Assembly (NCBI RefSeq): GCF_003293695.1 | Contig: NZ_CP029556.1 | Location: 1,622,001 to 1,686,000, forward strand | From: Lysobacter oculi | GTDB taxonomy: Bacteria; Pseudomonadota; Gammaproteobacteria; Xanthomonadales; Xanthomonadaceae | DNA: 64,000 nt | Direction of reading: 5' to 3' | In this document: piece after piece, positions 1 to 10,213 of the stretch | Position numbering within the stretch: the first letter of the stretch is position 1 | Layout of the letters: each line of letters opens with the position of its first letter | Position numbers and translations under genes: made by a program | Notes under the pieces: model-generated | What the model was told of the DNA's origin: nothing | Seen by the model: only the letters and a program-made list of their open reading frames with translations | The model's database searches: none

Positions 1-423
1 CGCCGCATCGTAGGTGGACTTTTCGCCGGCACCGGCGGGCGCCGGCCTGGCCGGCGTGGTGGCATCGGCGGGCACGGCATCGACCGCTGCGCCGGCCGGA
101 TCCAGCACCACCGGCGGCGGCTGGTTGGCCGCCTCCAGCCGCTGCAGTCGGGTATCGACATCCAGATACTGGGTGCGGGCCGAACGCGCGGCTTCCTCGT
201 TCTGGTGCTGCAGCTCTTCCACCTGCGAACGCAGGGTGGCGATCTCCGCGCGCATGTCCTCGATCTGCTTGAGCAGCTCAAGCGTGGGCGAAGGCGCATT
301 CGCCTGCTGTTCGAGCGCGGCCACGCGGTCGGCGATGCCCTGCCGGCGCTGGGCCGAGGCATCGGCAGGCGCCAGCATCGCCAGCGCCAGTACCGGCATC
401 CACAGCAGGGAATGCGCTTTCAT
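1..423 (-). CDS. cpoB: Tol-Pal accessory protein CpoB/YbgF, N-terminal part (runs off window)
   Basis: CpoB is a periplasmic TolA-binding protein that coordinates Tol-Pal with peptidoglycan synthesis at the septum. The visible 141 residues open with a signal peptide (residues 1-24, ending ADASAQ), then a heptad-like stretch (about 30-95, rich in L, E, Q, R) that matches the trimerising coiled coil of the family. A Pro/Ala-rich linker follows. The C-terminal TPR domain lies beyond base 1, so its presence cannot be checked. The gene starts 10 bp after the pal stop, as the last gene of the tol-pal operon. The call rests mainly on position plus signal peptide and coiled coil. Confidence 0.85.
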   Translation of the reverse strand, partial: MKAHSLLWMPVLALAMLAPADASAQRRQGIADRVAALEQQANAPSPTLELLKQIEDMRAEIATLRSQVEELQHQNEEAARSARTQYLDVDTRLQRLEAANQPPPVVLDPAGAAVDAVPADATTPARPAPAGAGEKSTYDAA

Positions 424-433
424 CGCCGGTTCC

Positions 434-967
434 TCAGGGCACGGTGTAGTTGAGGTCGGCGCGACGGTTCTTCGACCAGCACCCTTCGCTCGACTCGCGG
501 CACTCCGGGCGTTCCTCGCCGTAGCTGACCACGGTGATCTGGCCGCTGGACGCGCCCTGCGCCTGCAGCGCCTGCGCCACCGAATTGGCACGGCGCTCGC
601 CCAGGCCCAGGTTGTATTCCTGGCTGCCGCGTTCGTCGGTATTGCCTTCCAGCGTCAGGCGGGCCATCGGGCGGTCACGCAGGTACTTGGCGTGGCAGAG
701 GATGGCGTTCTGGAACTCCGGCTTGACGTTGTCGCGGTCCAGGTCGAAGTAGAAGGCGCGCGTGCGCAGGCAGGCGTCGCGCTCCAGGTCGGCGGCGGTG
801 TAGGCGCCGGGCTTGGGCGTGTAGGGCGCGGTGTCGCCGGTGCCGGTGGTGGTGCCCGTGCCGGTGTCGGTGGCCGGCGGCGGCGGGGTTTCTTTCACCT
901 TCTTGGAGCAGGCGATGACGCTCGTGCAGAGCATCGCGGCGATGACGAGGCGGGGAATCGGATGCAT
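434..967 (-). CDS. pal: Peptidoglycan-associated lipoprotein Pal
   Basis: Pal anchors the outer membrane to peptidoglycan and is moved to division sites by TolQRA and TolB. The 177-residue product has a lipoprotein signal with a VIAC lipobox (acylated Cys20), a Pro/Thr/Gly-rich tether (about 25-55) and an OmpA-C-like domain (about 65-177) with the NTDERGSQEYNLGLGERRA diaminopimelate-binding segment. I chose the ATG at 967 because it puts the lipobox at the right distance and has an AAGGAGA ribosome site 5 bp upstream; the longer open frame begins inside the tolB end and would bury the signal peptide. The tolB stop lies 41 bp upstream. Confidence 0.96.
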   Translation of the reverse strand: MHPIPRLVIAAMLCTSVIACSKKVKETPPPPATDTGTGTTTGTGDTAPYTPKPGAYTAADLERDACLRTRAFYFDLDRDNVKPEFQNAILCHAKYLRDRPMARLTLEGNTDERGSQEYNLGLGERRANSVAQALQAQGASSGQITVVSYGEERPECRESSEGCWSKNRRADLNYTVP

Positions 968-1008
968 CGGTGTCTCCTTTTTCAGCGAAGGGGGAACAAG
1001 GCCGGGGC

Positions 1009-2301
1009 TCAGCGCGCCTGGCGGTACGGCGACCACGCCGGGTCGCGCAGATCGCCGCCGCTGGCCGGCAGGCGCTCGCGGACGCGGCCATCGGCGGACA
1101 CCACGTACAGCGCGCCGCGGCCGCCATCGCGCCCGGCGTAGACGATCATGCCGGCGTTCGGCGCCAGGCTGGGCGATTCGTCGAGCGAACCCGGCGACAC
1201 CAGGCTCCAGCGCGCGCCGCCCAGGCTCGAATCCATCAGCGCGATGCGGTAGCTGTTGCCGCCACCCTGCACCACCGCGATCTTCTTGCCGTCGCCGGAG
1301 ACGCTGGCATCGGCGTTGTAGCCACCTTCGAAGCTCACGCGGGTCGCGCCGCCGCCACCGGCCGAGGCGCGGTAGATCTGCGGGCGGCCGCCGCGGTCGG
1401 AGGTGAAGTAGAGGCTGCGGCCATCCGCGCTCCAGACCGCCGCGGTGTCGATGCCGGACTGCTGGGTCACCTGCGTCAGTGACTTGCTGCCCAGGTCCAT
1501 GACATAGATTTCGGGGTTGCCGCTCTTCGACAGGGTCATCGCCAGCCGGCTGCCGTCGGGCGAGAACGACGGCGCGCTGTTGATGCCGGCAAACCCGGCC
1601 ACGCGTTCGCGCTGGCCGCTGCCCAGGTCCTGCACGTAGATCGCCGAGTTGCCGCTCTCGAAGCTGACGTAGGCGAGCTTGCGGCCATCCGGGCTCCAGG
1701 TTGGCGACATCAGCGGCGCATTGGCGCTGGCCACGCTGCGGGCGCCATGGCCATCGGCATCGGCCACCATGATCGAGAACTGCGCCTTCTTGCCCAGCCC
1801 GTTCACGCTGACATAGGCGACGCGGGTCCAGAACGCGCCGCGCACGCCGGTCACCTTCTCGTAGACCTCGTCGGCGATCTGGTGGGCGATGTCGCGGAGC
1901 GCGCTGCCCGGGCCGCTCTTCACCAGCCCGATGACGCGCTGCTGGCCCGCGACATCGAACAGTTCGTACTGCACGGTCAGGTCGCCGGTGACCCGGCCGA
2001 CCAGCAGCCAGTCCTGGCCGAGGGTGCGCCAGAACGGGTAATTCACCTCGCCGGCCGCGGTCGGGCGCTCGGCCATGTCGCCTTCCGGCAACGGGCGGAA
2101 CTGGCCGGAACGCGCCAGGTCGGCGCGGATGATGCCGGCGATCTCGGCGCCCTGCGCGCCACCGAAGGGCACCACGGCGATGGGGGTGGCGGCGTCGCGG
2201 CCACCGACGAGATCGACCTCGGCCTGCTGGGCCTGCGCGAAGCCGGCAAACAGCAGGAAAAACGCGGCAAACAGGATGCGGTTCAGGAAGCTGGTGGCCA
2301 T
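1009..2301 (-). CDS. tolB: Tol-Pal periplasmic protein TolB
   Basis: TolB is the periplasmic beta-propeller that shuttles between Pal and TolA. The 430-residue product begins with a signal peptide (residues 1-24, cut after FAQA), then an alpha/beta N-terminal domain (about 25-165) and WD40-like repeats recognised by recurring SPDGRKLAY, SPDGSRLAM and SADGRSLYF units (about 190-420). Length matches the family. The start at 2301 was chosen because it is directly followed by the signal peptide; a frame ten codons longer exists but adds nothing recognisable. It sits 103 bp after tolA and 41 bp before pal. Confidence 0.96.
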   Translation of the reverse strand: MATSFLNRILFAAFFLLFAGFAQAQQAEVDLVGGRDAATPIAVVPFGGAQGAEIAGIIRADLARSGQFRPLPEGDMAERPTAAGEVNYPFWRTLGQDWLLVGRVTGDLTVQYELFDVAGQQRVIGLVKSGPGSALRDIAHQIADEVYEKVTGVRGAFWTRVAYVSVNGLGKKAQFSIMVADADGHGARSVASANAPLMSPTWSPDGRKLAYVSFESGNSAIYVQDLGSGQRERVAGFAGINSAPSFSPDGSRLAMTLSKSGNPEIYVMDLGSKSLTQVTQQSGIDTAAVWSADGRSLYFTSDRGGRPQIYRASAGGGGATRVSFEGGYNADASVSGDGKKIAVVQGGGNSYRIALMDSSLGGARWSLVSPGSLDESPSLAPNAGMIVYAGRDGGRGALYVVSADGRVRERLPASGGDLRDPAWSPYRQAR

Positions 2302-2404
2302 GGAAATCGGGGGGACAGTTCCGGTGCCCAAAGATTAACGCGCCGGGATGACAGGGCTGAACACGGGTTCAGGAAGCCCCGATCATGGAGCGCGGGCCGG
2401 AAAT

Positions 2405-3409
2405 TCAACGTGACGGGTAGAAATTGACCACGAAGTCGCGAATCCGCAGGTCTTCGTTGCCCTTGAGTGGCAGCGGGCTGGCCTTCTTCACCGCCGCCTC
2501 CACCGTGCGTTGGTTCTGCTCGCTGTAGGGGCAGTCGGACTGCACCTCAGCGGAGAGCACTTCGCCACCCGGCAGCAGCTTGATCCGGATGCGGCAGCGT
2601 TGGCCGCGAGGGATTTCATCAGGGCGCCGCCACTTTTTCTCGATTTCGGCGGAAACCAGATCCAGCCATTCACCGCGGGTGTCCTTGCCCTGCCCCGCGC
2701 CGCTCGCCGGCCCGGGGTTGGAGGCGGCGGCGGCCCCGGCCCTTGCCTTGGCATCGGCCAGCTGCTGGGCGCGCTGGGCCGCCAGCGAGGCGGCGCGCTT
2801 GGCCTTGGCGTCGGCCTCGGCTTTCGTTTTGGCGTCCACCTGCGCCTTGGCGGCGGCCTTGGCCTTCGCGTCGGCTTCGGCCTGCTGCTGGGCGGCGAGC
2901 CGCTTCTTTTCCTCGGCGGCTTTCAGCTGCTGTTCTTTCTGCAGCTCGATCTGGCGTTCCCGGCGCAGCGCTTCCTGCTCGCGCTCGCGGGTCTCGCGGT
3001 TGATCGCGTCGCGGCGGGCTTCGTCCTGGTCGCGGGTGTCGGGCTTGGCGACGGGTGCGGGCGGCGTCGGCTGCGGCTTGGTCAGCGCTTCCTGCGGTTC
3101 GGGTTCGGGCAGCGGCTGCGGAGGCGGCGGCGTTTCCTCCAGCGCCTGCGGCAGCGGTTCGGCCGGCGCGGGCTCGGCCACCGGTTCCGGCGCATCGGCG
3201 GACGCGATGCGTTCGGCCAGTGCGTTTTTCATTTTCGATGACAGGTCGCCGGCATCGACCATCTCCGCCTCCACGGCCGGTCCGCCGCCGGCGGGCTCGG
3301 CGTTTTCGCGGGTCCAGCGCAGGCCGATGAACACCAGCGCGAACAGCAGCAGGTGCAGCAGCACGGCGAGGCCCAGCGACTGCACGTTGTCGGCGCGGGT
3401 TTCCCTCAT
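2405..3409 (-). CDS. tolA: Tol-Pal inner-membrane spanning protein TolA
   Basis: TolA links the TolQR motor in the inner membrane to Pal/TolB at the outer membrane. The 334-residue product has one N-terminal membrane helix (about 13-32), a Pro/Glu-rich segment, a long Lys/Ala/Glu/Gln helical domain (about 130-230) that would span the periplasm, and a C-terminal globular domain (about 245-334) with a Cys pair (RCRIRIK and SDCPYS) that could form the family's disulfide. The low-complexity middle makes BLAST-style assignment weak, but the three-part layout and position between tolR and tolB are decisive. It starts 46 bp after the tolR stop. Confidence 0.93.
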   Translation of the reverse strand: MRETRADNVQSLGLAVLLHLLLFALVFIGLRWTRENAEPAGGGPAVEAEMVDAGDLSSKMKNALAERIASADAPEPVAEPAPAEPLPQALEETPPPPQPLPEPEPQEALTKPQPTPPAPVAKPDTRDQDEARRDAINRETREREQEALRRERQIELQKEQQLKAAEEKKRLAAQQQAEADAKAKAAAKAQVDAKTKAEADAKAKRAASLAAQRAQQLADAKARAGAAAASNPGPASGAGQGKDTRGEWLDLVSAEIEKKWRRPDEIPRGQRCRIRIKLLPGGEVLSAEVQSDCPYSEQNQRTVEAAVKKASPLPLKGNEDLRIRDFVVNFYPSR

Positions 3410-3455
3410 CGCTGCGCGCCTGTCGCGGCGCGCCGGTGGCAGGCGCGCGTCACGG

Positions 3456-3893
<438 letters not shown>

Positions 3894-3902
3894 GGTCGCG
3901 GC

Positions 3903-4670
3903 TCAGTCGATCTGCGTCTGGCGCTGCAGGATGGAGGAGAACTCCTCGGAGAACGCGTCGTACTTCACGCTCACCCGCTCCACCTTGGTGGCGTAGCGGT
4001 TGTAGGCCCAGACCGCCGGGATGGCCGCGAACAGGCCCATGGCGGTGGCGATCAGCGCCTCGGAGATGCCGGGCGCGACGGTGGCGATGGTCGCTTCCTT
4101 GACGTTGGCCAGGCCCTGGAACGAAATCATGATGCCCCACACCGTGCCGAACAGGCCGACATAGGGGCTGATCGAACCGACGTTGGCGAGGAACTCCAGG
4201 TTCTGCTCCAGGCCGTCGATCTCGCGCGAGGCGGTGGCGCGCATCGCCCGCTGCGCGGCTTCCAGCTGCAGGCGGCCGTCGTTGCTGCCGCGCTGGCGCG
4301 ACTTGTGGAATTCGCGGAAACCGGCTTCGAAGATCGCTTCCATGCCGCCGTCCTGATGGCGGCTGGCCGAGTCGTAAAGCTTGGCCAGCTCCGCCCCGGA
4401 CCAGAACCGGTCCTCGAACGCATCGGCCTCGCGCAGCGCGCGGTCGAGCACCTTCTTCTTGCGGATGATGATGACCCAGGACGCGATCGACGCCAGCAAC
4501 AGCAGCACCATCACGATCTGCACCGGCAGCGAGGCGTGCAGCACCAGCTGCAGCATGTCGATGCCCTGCGCGTGCGGCGCGGCCTGCGCCACCGCAGGCG
4601 CGGCGGCATCGACCGGCACCGGGTCGAGGGCCTGTGTCGTGACTTGCAGGGCGGCGGGCATCGGCTGCAT
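3903..4670 (-). CDS. tolQ: Motor protein TolQ (MotA/TolQ/ExbB family)
   Basis: TolQ is the polytopic scaffold of the Tol motor. The 255-residue product shows three membrane helices: about 36-57, about 155-178 (the [17 protein letters not shown] signature) and about 190-212 ([20 protein letters not shown]). The open frame continues 57 codons upstream through ybgC in another frame; I chose the ATG at 4670 because it lies 11 bp after the ybgC stop and gives the usual family length. It leads the tolQ-tolR-tolA-tolB-pal-cpoB series. Confidence 0.96.
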   Translation of the reverse strand: MQPMPAALQVTTQALDPVPVDAAAPAVAQAAPHAQGIDMLQLVLHASLPVQIVMVLLLLASIASWVIIIRKKKVLDRALREADAFEDRFWSGAELAKLYDSASRHQDGGMEAIFEAGFREFHKSRQRGSNDGRLQLEAAQRAMRATASREIDGLEQNLEFLANVGSISPYVGLFGTVWGIMISFQGLANVKEATIATVAPGISEALIATAMGLFAAIPAVWAYNRYATKVERVSVKYDAFSEEFSSILQRQTQID

Positions 4671-4681
4671 CCGGGTGTCCT

Positions 4682-5098
4682 TCAATGGGGTTCGGGGGTC
4701 AACTGCGCCAGCAGCGCATCGGGGATCGGGCGCGGGCGGAAGGCATCGGCCGAGACCGCCGCGACCCGCACCGACGCGCCGACCAGCAGGGCGTCGCCGC
4801 GCCGGATCTCCTGGTCGATGACCAGGCTGGCACCGCGGCATTGTGCAAGACGCACGCTGACTGTCAGCAGATCATCGAGCCTGGCCGGGGCGCGGAAGTC
4901 GATCGACATCGCGCGCACCACGAAGCAGAGATTGGCGTCCTCGCGAAGGCGGTCCTGCCCGAAGCCGATCGCGCGCATCCACTCGCTGCGGGCGCGCTCC
5001 ATGAAGGCCAGGTACTGCGCGTGATAGACCACGCCGCCGGCATCGGTGTCTTCCCAGTAGACGCGCACCGGCCACTGGAACGGCGCCGCCTCGCTCAA
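4682..5098 (-). CDS. ybgC: Tol-Pal system acyl-CoA thioesterase YbgC
   Basis: YbgC is a cytoplasmic 4-hydroxybenzoyl-CoA-type hot-dog thioesterase acting on acyl-CoA/acyl-ACP. The 138-residue product carries the catalytic-Asp signature [15 protein letters not shown] near residue 17. The start codon is TTG (complement of 5096-5098) and overlaps the ruvB stop as TTGA; the next Met lies beyond the active-site motif, so TTG is the only sensible start. This overlap ties ybgC translation to ruvB. The gene precedes tolQ by 11 bp, the arrangement seen in many gammaproteobacteria. Confidence 0.94.
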   Translation of the reverse strand: MSEAAPFQWPVRVYWEDTDAGGVVYHAQYLAFMERARSEWMRAIGFGQDRLREDANLCFVVRAMSIDFRAPARLDDLLTVSVRLAQCRGASLVIDQEIRRGDALLVGASVRVAAVSADAFRPRPIPDALLAQLTPEPH

Positions 5099-6114
5099 AG
5101 CAGCCCCCCGCCCTCGCCCTTGGGCCGGAACCCGAGGTGGCGGTAGGCCTTGTGCGTGGCCATGCGCCCGCGCGCGCTGCGGACCAGGAAACCCTGCTGG
5201 ATCAGGTAGGGCTCGATGACGTCCTCCAGCGTGCCGCGCTCTTCGCTGAGCGCCGCCGCGAGTGATTCCACGCCGACCGGGCCGCCATCGAAGTTCTCGA
5301 TGATGAGATGCAGCAGGCGGCGGTCGAGGTCGTCGAAGCCTTCCGGGTCCACCTTCAGCATCTGCATCGCGGCGGCCGCGACTTCGCCATCGATGGTGCC
5401 GCCGGCCCGCACCTGCGCGTAGTCACGCACGCGGCGCAGCAGGCGGTTGGCGATGCGCGGGGTGCCACGCGCGCGCCGGGCGATTTCCGCCGCGCCTTCG
5501 GCCATGCAGGCGATGCCGAGGATCTGCGCCGAGCGGGTGACGATGCGCGCGAGTTCATCGACGCTGTAGAACTCCAGCCGCTGCACGATGCCGAAGCGGT
5601 CGCGCAGCGGCGCGGTGAGCAGGCCCGCGCGCGTCGTCGCGCCGACCAGGGTGAACGGCGGCAGGTCGAGCTTGATCGAACGCGCGGCCGGGCCCTCGCC
5701 GATCATGATGTCGATCTGGAAATCCTCCATCGCCGGGTACAGCACTTCCTCGACCACGGGCGAGAGGCGGTGGATCTCGTCGATGAACAGCACGTCGTGC
5801 GGCTGCAGGTTGGTGAGCAGCGCGGCCAGGTCGCCGGCGCGTTCGATCACCGGCCCGCTGGTGACGCGCACGCTCACGCCCAGTTCGTTGGCGATGACGT
5901 GCGACAGCGTGGTCTTGCCCAGGCCCGGCGGCCCGAAAATCAGCACATGGTCCAGCGATTCTCCGCGCCCCTTGGCCGCGTCGATATAGATCTGCATCTG
6001 CTCCTTGACCGGCTGCTGGCCCAGATAATCGGCCAGGCGCTTCGGGCGGATGCTGGCCTCGGCCGCGTCGTCCTCGCGGGTCGCGTCGGCGGCGATGATG
6101 CGTTCTTCGCTCAT
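5095..6114 (-). CDS. ruvB: Holliday junction branch-migration ATPase RuvB
   Basis: RuvB is the AAA+ hexameric motor that drives branch migration with RuvA at recombination junctions. The 339-residue product shows Walker [13 protein letters not shown] (about 65-76), Walker B FIDEIHRL, sensor 1 [10 protein letters not shown] with its arginine finger region nearby, and a C-terminal winged helix ending in HLGF. Length equals the family norm. It is separated from ruvA by the kup gene, so in this genome the RuvA and RuvB reading frames are not adjacent. It overlaps ybgC by 4 bp. Confidence 0.98.
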   Translation of the reverse strand: MSEERIIAADATREDDAAEASIRPKRLADYLGQQPVKEQMQIYIDAAKGRGESLDHVLIFGPPGLGKTTLSHVIANELGVSVRVTSGPVIERAGDLAALLTNLQPHDVLFIDEIHRLSPVVEEVLYPAMEDFQIDIMIGEGPAARSIKLDLPPFTLVGATTRAGLLTAPLRDRFGIVQRLEFYSVDELARIVTRSAQILGIACMAEGAAEIARRARGTPRIANRLLRRVRDYAQVRAGGTIDGEVAAAAMQMLKVDPEGFDDLDRRLLHLIIENFDGGPVGVESLAAALSEERGTLEDVIEPYLIQQGFLVRSARGRMATHKAYRHLGFRPKGEGGGLL

Positions 6115-6165
6115 GCCGCCATTATGGCCGAGCCGGCATCGCAGCGACTGCGACGCCGCAAGCCT

Positions 6166-8088
6166 TTAGATCTGGATCGTCGCGCCCAGTTCCACCAGCC
6201 GGTTGCCGGGGATGCGGAAGAAGCCGGTCGCCGGTGCCGCGTTGCGGTGCATGACCGCGAACAGCTTGTCGCGCCAGATCGGCATGCCGCGGTTGGCACT
6301 GGCGATGATGGTCTCGCGGCTGGCGAAATACGTCGTGTCCATCGGGTCGAAGGTCAGCTCGCATTCGTCGCAGGAGCGCATCAGCGCCTGCGGCACGTCC
6401 GGCGTCTCCATGAAACCGAAGCGCACCAGCACACGCCAGAAATCGTCGCCGATCTTCGACACCTTCAAGCGCTGGTCCGGCGGCGCGTAGGGCACCGTCA
6501 GCGTTTCCACGGTCAGGAAGACGTTGCACTCGTGCAGCACCTTGTTGTGCTTGAGGTTGTGCAGCAGCGCGTGCGGCACCACGCCCTTGTCGGCGGTCAT
6601 GAACACCGCCGTGCCCGGCACCCGCACCGGCGGCGAGAGCATCAGGCCGGGCAGGAAGACGTCAAGCTGGATGCCTTCCTTGCGCACTTCCTGGTGCAGC
6701 AGTTCGCGGCCACGGCGCCAGGTGCGCAGCAGGGTGAAGATGATCAGGCCCAGCAGCAGCGGGAACCAGGCGCCGTCGAAGAATTTGACCGCGTTGGCGA
6801 CCAGGAAGCCCATGTCCACCACGAAGAACACCACGCACAGCGGCAGCACCCACAGGCGGTGCTTCGGCCACAGCTTGTTGGCGACCAGCGCCAGCAGCAG
6901 GGTGTCGATGAGCATGGTGCCGGACACCGACACGCCGTAGGCCGTGGCCAGCGCGGTGGAGGAACGGAAGGTCAGCACCAGCGCGATCACCGCCACCATC
7001 AGGAACCAGTTGATGCCGGGGATGTAGATCTGGCCGATGGTGTCGCTGGAGGTGTGCTTGATCTGCATGCGCGGGATGTAGCCCAGCTGCATCGCCTGCC
7101 GCGCCACCGAGAACGCGCCGGTGATCACCGCCTGCGAGGCGATGACCGCGGCCATCGTCGCCAGCACCACCATCGGGATCAGCAGCGGCTCCGGCACCGC
7201 TTCGAAGAACGGGTTCTTGACCGCGTCGGGGCGTTCCAGCACCAGCGCACCCTGCCCCAGGTAGTTGAGCACCAGGCAGGGCAGCACGAAGAAGTACCAG
7301 GCGTGGCGGATTGGCCGCGCACCGAAATGGCCCATGTCGGCATACAGCGCCTCGCCGCCGGTCACCGCCAGCACCACCGCGCCGAGGATGAAGATGCCCT
7401 GCCACTCGTGGGTCTCGAAGAAGCGCATCGCCCAGATCGGGTTGAGCGCCTTGATCACTTCCGGCGCGTGGACGATGTTGACGACGCCGATCACCGCGAT
7501 CGAACTGAACCACAGCACCATCACCGGCCCGAAGACCTTGCCCACCTTGGCCGTGCCGAAACGCTGGGCGACGAACACCGCGACAAGGATCACCACGGTG
7601 ATCGGGATGATGTAGTGATGGAGGTGCGGCGTGGCGATCTCCAGGCCCTCGACCGCCGACAGCGTGGTGATCGCCGGGGTGATCACGCCATCGCCGAAGA
7701 ACAGCGAGGCGCCGAAGATGCCGAGGATGCCGACCACGTAGGCCGAGCGAGAACCCTTCGCCAAGGTGCGCTGGGCCAGCGCCATCAGGGCCATGATGCC
7801 GCCCTCGCCCTCGTTGTCGGCGCGCATGATGATGGTGACGTACTTCAGCGTCACCACGATCATCAGCGCCCAGAACGCCAGCGAAAGCACGCCGAGCACG
7901 GTGTCGTGGTCGGGGGTCAGCCCGTAGTGCGGGATGAAGGCCTCCTTGATGGTGTACAGCGGACTGGTGCCGATGTCGCCGAACACCACGCCGATGGCAC
8001 CGACGACCAGGCTGGCCAGTCCGCCCTTCGGATGGTGCCCGGATGCGTGGCCTGCAGCGCCCGCCGCAGGGGCCGGATGAGCGTTCAT
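6166..8088 (-). CDS. kup: Potassium uptake protein Kup (KUP/HAK/KT family)
   Basis: Kup is a proton-coupled low-pressure potassium importer of the inner membrane. The 640-residue product has the family N-terminal signature [17 protein letters not shown] (about 36-52), about twelve hydrophobic helices up to residue 460, and a hydrophilic C-terminal cytoplasmic domain ending in the family-like [14 protein letters not shown] His/Ala/Gly-rich leader of about 25 residues precedes the first helix. It sits between ruvA (79 bp gap) and ruvB (51 bp gap) on the same strand, without an obvious functional link to recombination. Confidence 0.96.
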   Translation of the reverse strand: MNAHPAPAAGAAGHASGHHPKGGLASLVVGAIGVVFGDIGTSPLYTIKEAFIPHYGLTPDHDTVLGVLSLAFWALMIVVTLKYVTIIMRADNEGEGGIMALMALAQRTLAKGSRSAYVVGILGIFGASLFFGDGVITPAITTLSAVEGLEIATPHLHHYIIPITVVILVAVFVAQRFGTAKVGKVFGPVMVLWFSSIAVIGVVNIVHAPEVIKALNPIWAMRFFETHEWQGIFILGAVVLAVTGGEALYADMGHFGARPIRHAWYFFVLPCLVLNYLGQGALVLERPDAVKNPFFEAVPEPLLIPMVVLATMAAVIASQAVITGAFSVARQAMQLGYIPRMQIKHTSSDTIGQIYIPGINWFLMVAVIALVLTFRSSTALATAYGVSVSGTMLIDTLLLALVANKLWPKHRLWVLPLCVVFFVVDMGFLVANAVKFFDGAWFPLLLGLIIFTLLRTWRRGRELLHQEVRKEGIQLDVFLPGLMLSPPVRVPGTAVFMTADKGVVPHALLHNLKHNKVLHECNVFLTVETLTVPYAPPDQRLKVSKIGDDFWRVLVRFGFMETPDVPQALMRSCDECELTFDPMDTTYFASRETIIASANRGMPIWRDKLFAVMHRNAAPATGFFRIPGNRLVELGATIQI

Positions 8089-8167
8089 CGCCTTACCGTC
8101 TCGAAACAGGTGCGCATGGTAGTCCTTGCCGGGCCGGGCCGCGATGCCGGGGCCTTCACGCCACGCG

Positions 8168-8755
8168 TCAGCGCAGGGCCTGCTGCAGCGCCTTGCGGAT
8201 GATGGCCTCGGCGGTGTCGCCCTCGGCGGCGGCCTTCTTCGCCATGCGTTCGGCCTCGGCCGGCTTGTAGCCCAGCTGCTGCAGGGCGATCACGGCCTCC
8301 GACAGCGGGTCGAAGGCCTGCCCCGGCATCGGCGATGCCGGCCCGCCTGCGAGGTCCGCGGCGCGGTCGCGCAGCTCCACCACCATGCGCTCGGCGGTCT
8401 TCTTGCCGATGCCGGGGATGCGGGTCAGCGCGGTGACGTCGCTGGTCTGCACCAGCCGCGCGAAGTCGTTGACCGAGACGCCCGACAACACCGCCAGCGC
8501 GATCTTCGCGCCGATGCCGCTGACCTTCTGCACGTCGCGGAACAGCCGGCGCTCGGACTCGGTCAGGAAGCCGTACAGCGAGACGCTGTCTTCCTTCTGC
8601 GCGTAATGGGTGAACAGCGAGACCTCGCGGCCCACCTCCGGCAGGTCGTAGAAGGTGCTCATCGGCGCCTCCAGCTCGTAGCCGACGCCGTGCACATCCA
8701 CCACCAGCCACGGCGGCTGCTTGTGGATGAGGGTGCCTTTGAGTCTTCCGATCAT
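8168..8755 (-). CDS. ruvA: Holliday junction binding protein RuvA
   Basis: RuvA tetramers bind four-way junctions and load RuvB. The 195-residue product has the N-terminal OB fold beginning [12 protein letters not shown], two helix-hairpin-helix units (about 70-130, with [13 protein letters not shown] and [13 protein letters not shown]), a short Pro/Ala linker and a C-terminal RuvB-binding domain (about 148-195). Length is normal. It follows ruvC by 178 bp, an intergenic stretch packed with palindromes (described separately). Confidence 0.98.
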   Translation of the reverse strand: MIGRLKGTLIHKQPPWLVVDVHGVGYELEAPMSTFYDLPEVGREVSLFTHYAQKEDSVSLYGFLTESERRLFRDVQKVSGIGAKIALAVLSGVSVNDFARLVQTSDVTALTRIPGIGKKTAERMVVELRDRAADLAGGPASPMPGQAFDPLSEAVIALQQLGYKPAEAERMAKKAAAEGDTAEAIIRKALQQALR

Positions 8756-8773
8756 GCGCGTGTTTCCCGTGAG

Positions 8774-8897
8774 CCTTCATGCCCCAGATCGCATGAAGGT
8801 CGTCCATTGGGCCATGGCTGGCAAGCGCGCCATCGATGGCGCGCATCCGCGAATCGAAGCCGGATGCGCAGCCTGAGCGGTGCCGGCCATGGCCCAA
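8774..8897. repeat. Cluster of nested perfect palindromes between ruvC and ruvA
   Basis: Four inverted repeats lie within 124 bp. A 9-bp hairpin CCTTCATGC/GCATGAAGG (8774-8782 and 8791-8799) comes first. A 17-bp pair with one mismatch follows (8807-8823 and 8881-8897, core TTGGGCCATGGC). Inside that pair are a perfect 20-bp palindrome at 8825-8844 (GCGCGCCATCGATGGCGCGC) and a 9-bp hairpin GCGCATCCG/CGGATGCGC (8841-8849 and 8861-8869). None is followed by a T-run, so a simple terminator is unlikely. It may be an intergenic repeat (REP-like) or a structured mRNA segment of the ruvCA transcript. Confidence 0.8.
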
Positions 8898-8933
8898 GGG
8901 GCGACCGCAGTGCCGACGCACGCGCCAATACGC

Positions 8934-9455
8934 TCACCGCCTGCCCCACGCTTCGCGCACACCCACGCCCAGCCGCGCCGCGCTGGCACGCACATGCGCA
9001 TGGGTGATGGCGACGGCCAGCGCGTCGGCGGCATCGGGTTGCAGCTTGGTCTTCAGGTTGAGCATCGCGCCAACCATGTGCTGCAACTGGGTCTTGTCGG
9101 CGCTGCCCTTGCCGACCAGCGCCAGCTTCACTTCCTTGGCCGCGTACTCGGCCACCGGCAGATCACGCGCCACGCAGGCCGCGATCGCCGCGCCACGCGC
9201 CTGCCCCAGCTTCAACGCGCTCATCGCGTTGCGGGCCAGGAAGACTTCCTCGATGGCCACTTCGTCCGGCTTGAACTCGTCGATCAGCGTCCACAGCCCG
9301 TCGATCAGCAGGCGCAGCCGGCGCGGGAAATCCGCCGCATCCACCAGCACCAGCGGCGTGTGGTGGACATGGGTCAGGCGCCCGTCCGCCGCGACATCGA
9401 TCAAGCCCGCGCCGGTGCGCTGGGAGCCGGGATCGATGCCGAGGATGCGGGTCAC
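8934..9455 (-). CDS. ruvC: Holliday junction resolvase RuvC
   Basis: RuvC is the dimeric endonuclease that cuts Holliday junctions. The 173-residue product has an RNase H-like fold with the first catalytic Asp at residue 8 ([13 protein letters not shown]), a catalytic Glu in [11 protein letters not shown] and the C-terminal acidic pair region [14 protein letters not shown]. Length is normal. It begins 8 bp after the yebC stop, so yebC and ruvC are likely one transcript. Confidence 0.97.
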   Translation of the reverse strand: MTRILGIDPGSQRTGAGLIDVAADGRLTHVHHTPLVLVDAADFPRRLRLLIDGLWTLIDEFKPDEVAIEEVFLARNAMSALKLGQARGAAIAACVARDLPVAEYAAKEVKLALVGKGSADKTQLQHMVGAMLNLKTKLQPDAADALAVAITHAHVRASAARLGVGVREAWGRR

Positions 9456-9463
9456 GGCGCGGC

Positions 9464-10180
9464 TCAGGCCGGCAGCTCGGCGTTGCTGTAGACCGCCTGC
9501 ACGTCGTCGAGCTCTTCGAGCCGGTCGAGCATCTTGCGCACCTGCTCGGCGGTCTCGCCTTCCACCGCGATGTCGTTGTCGGCGCGGTAGGTGACTTCGG
9601 CCAGGTCCGGGGCCAGGCCCGCGGCTTCCATCGCCGTCTTCACTTCCGCGTAGGCGTCCGGCGAGGTGAGCACGTCGATGGCGCCGTCGTCGTAGACCGC
9701 GACATCATCCGCACCCGCTTCGATGGCGGCCTCGGTGATGGCGTCCTCGTTGGCGCCTTCGCCATAACTCAGCACCCCGAGCTTCCTGAACATGAAGGCG
9801 ACCGAGCCTTCCGCGCCCATGTTGCCGCCGTGCTTGCCGAACGCGTGGCGGACCTCGGCCACCGTGCGCACGCGGTTGTCGGTCAGGCAGTCGACGATCA
9901 CCGCGACGCCGCCCGGCGCGTAGCCTTCGTAGCGGATTTCCTCGTACTCCACGCCTTCAAGCTCACCGGTCGCCTTCTTGATGGCGCGTTCGATGACGTC
10001 CTTCGACATGTTGACCGAGAGGCCCTTGTCGATGGCGCTGCGCAGGCGCGGATTGCCGGCGGGATCACCGCCGCCGGTGCGCGCGGCGACCGAAATCTCG
10101 CGGATGATCTTGGTGAAAATCCTGCCGCGCTGGGCATCGACCGCGTTCTTGCGGGCTTCGATGGAAGGGCCACGTCCCAT
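9464..10180 (-). CDS. yebC: YebC/PmpR-family DNA-binding regulatory protein
   Basis: YebC-family proteins are described as transcriptional regulators and, more recently, as translation factors that help ribosomes through proline-rich stretches. The 238-residue product starts with the family signature [27 protein letters not shown] segment (residues 2-24; variant of GHSKW, here GRGPS), has the mid-domain [21 protein letters not shown] block, and ends within a typical length. Its place directly before ruvC is conserved across many bacteria. Confidence 0.95.
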   Translation of the reverse strand: MGRGPSIEARKNAVDAQRGRIFTKIIREISVAARTGGGDPAGNPRLRSAIDKGLSVNMSKDVIERAIKKATGELEGVEYEEIRYEGYAPGGVAVIVDCLTDNRVRTVAEVRHAFGKHGGNMGAEGSVAFMFRKLGVLSYGEGANEDAITEAAIEAGADDVAVYDDGAIDVLTSPDAYAEVKTAMEAAGLAPDLAEVTYRADNDIAVEGETAEQVRKMLDRLEELDDVQAVYSNAELPA

Positions 10181-10213
10181 GGGGAAACCGTCGTGTTGGC
10201 GAAAACGCGGATT

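Noticed and set aside
5308..8202. A 964-codon plus-strand open frame opposite ruvB and kup
   Set aside because: Antisense shadow rich in His, Gln and Arg, covering two well-supported genes.
8774..8897. Palindrome cluster as CRISPR or tRNA
   Set aside because: There are no evenly spaced direct repeats and no cloverleaf; the elements are inverted repeats of different sequence.
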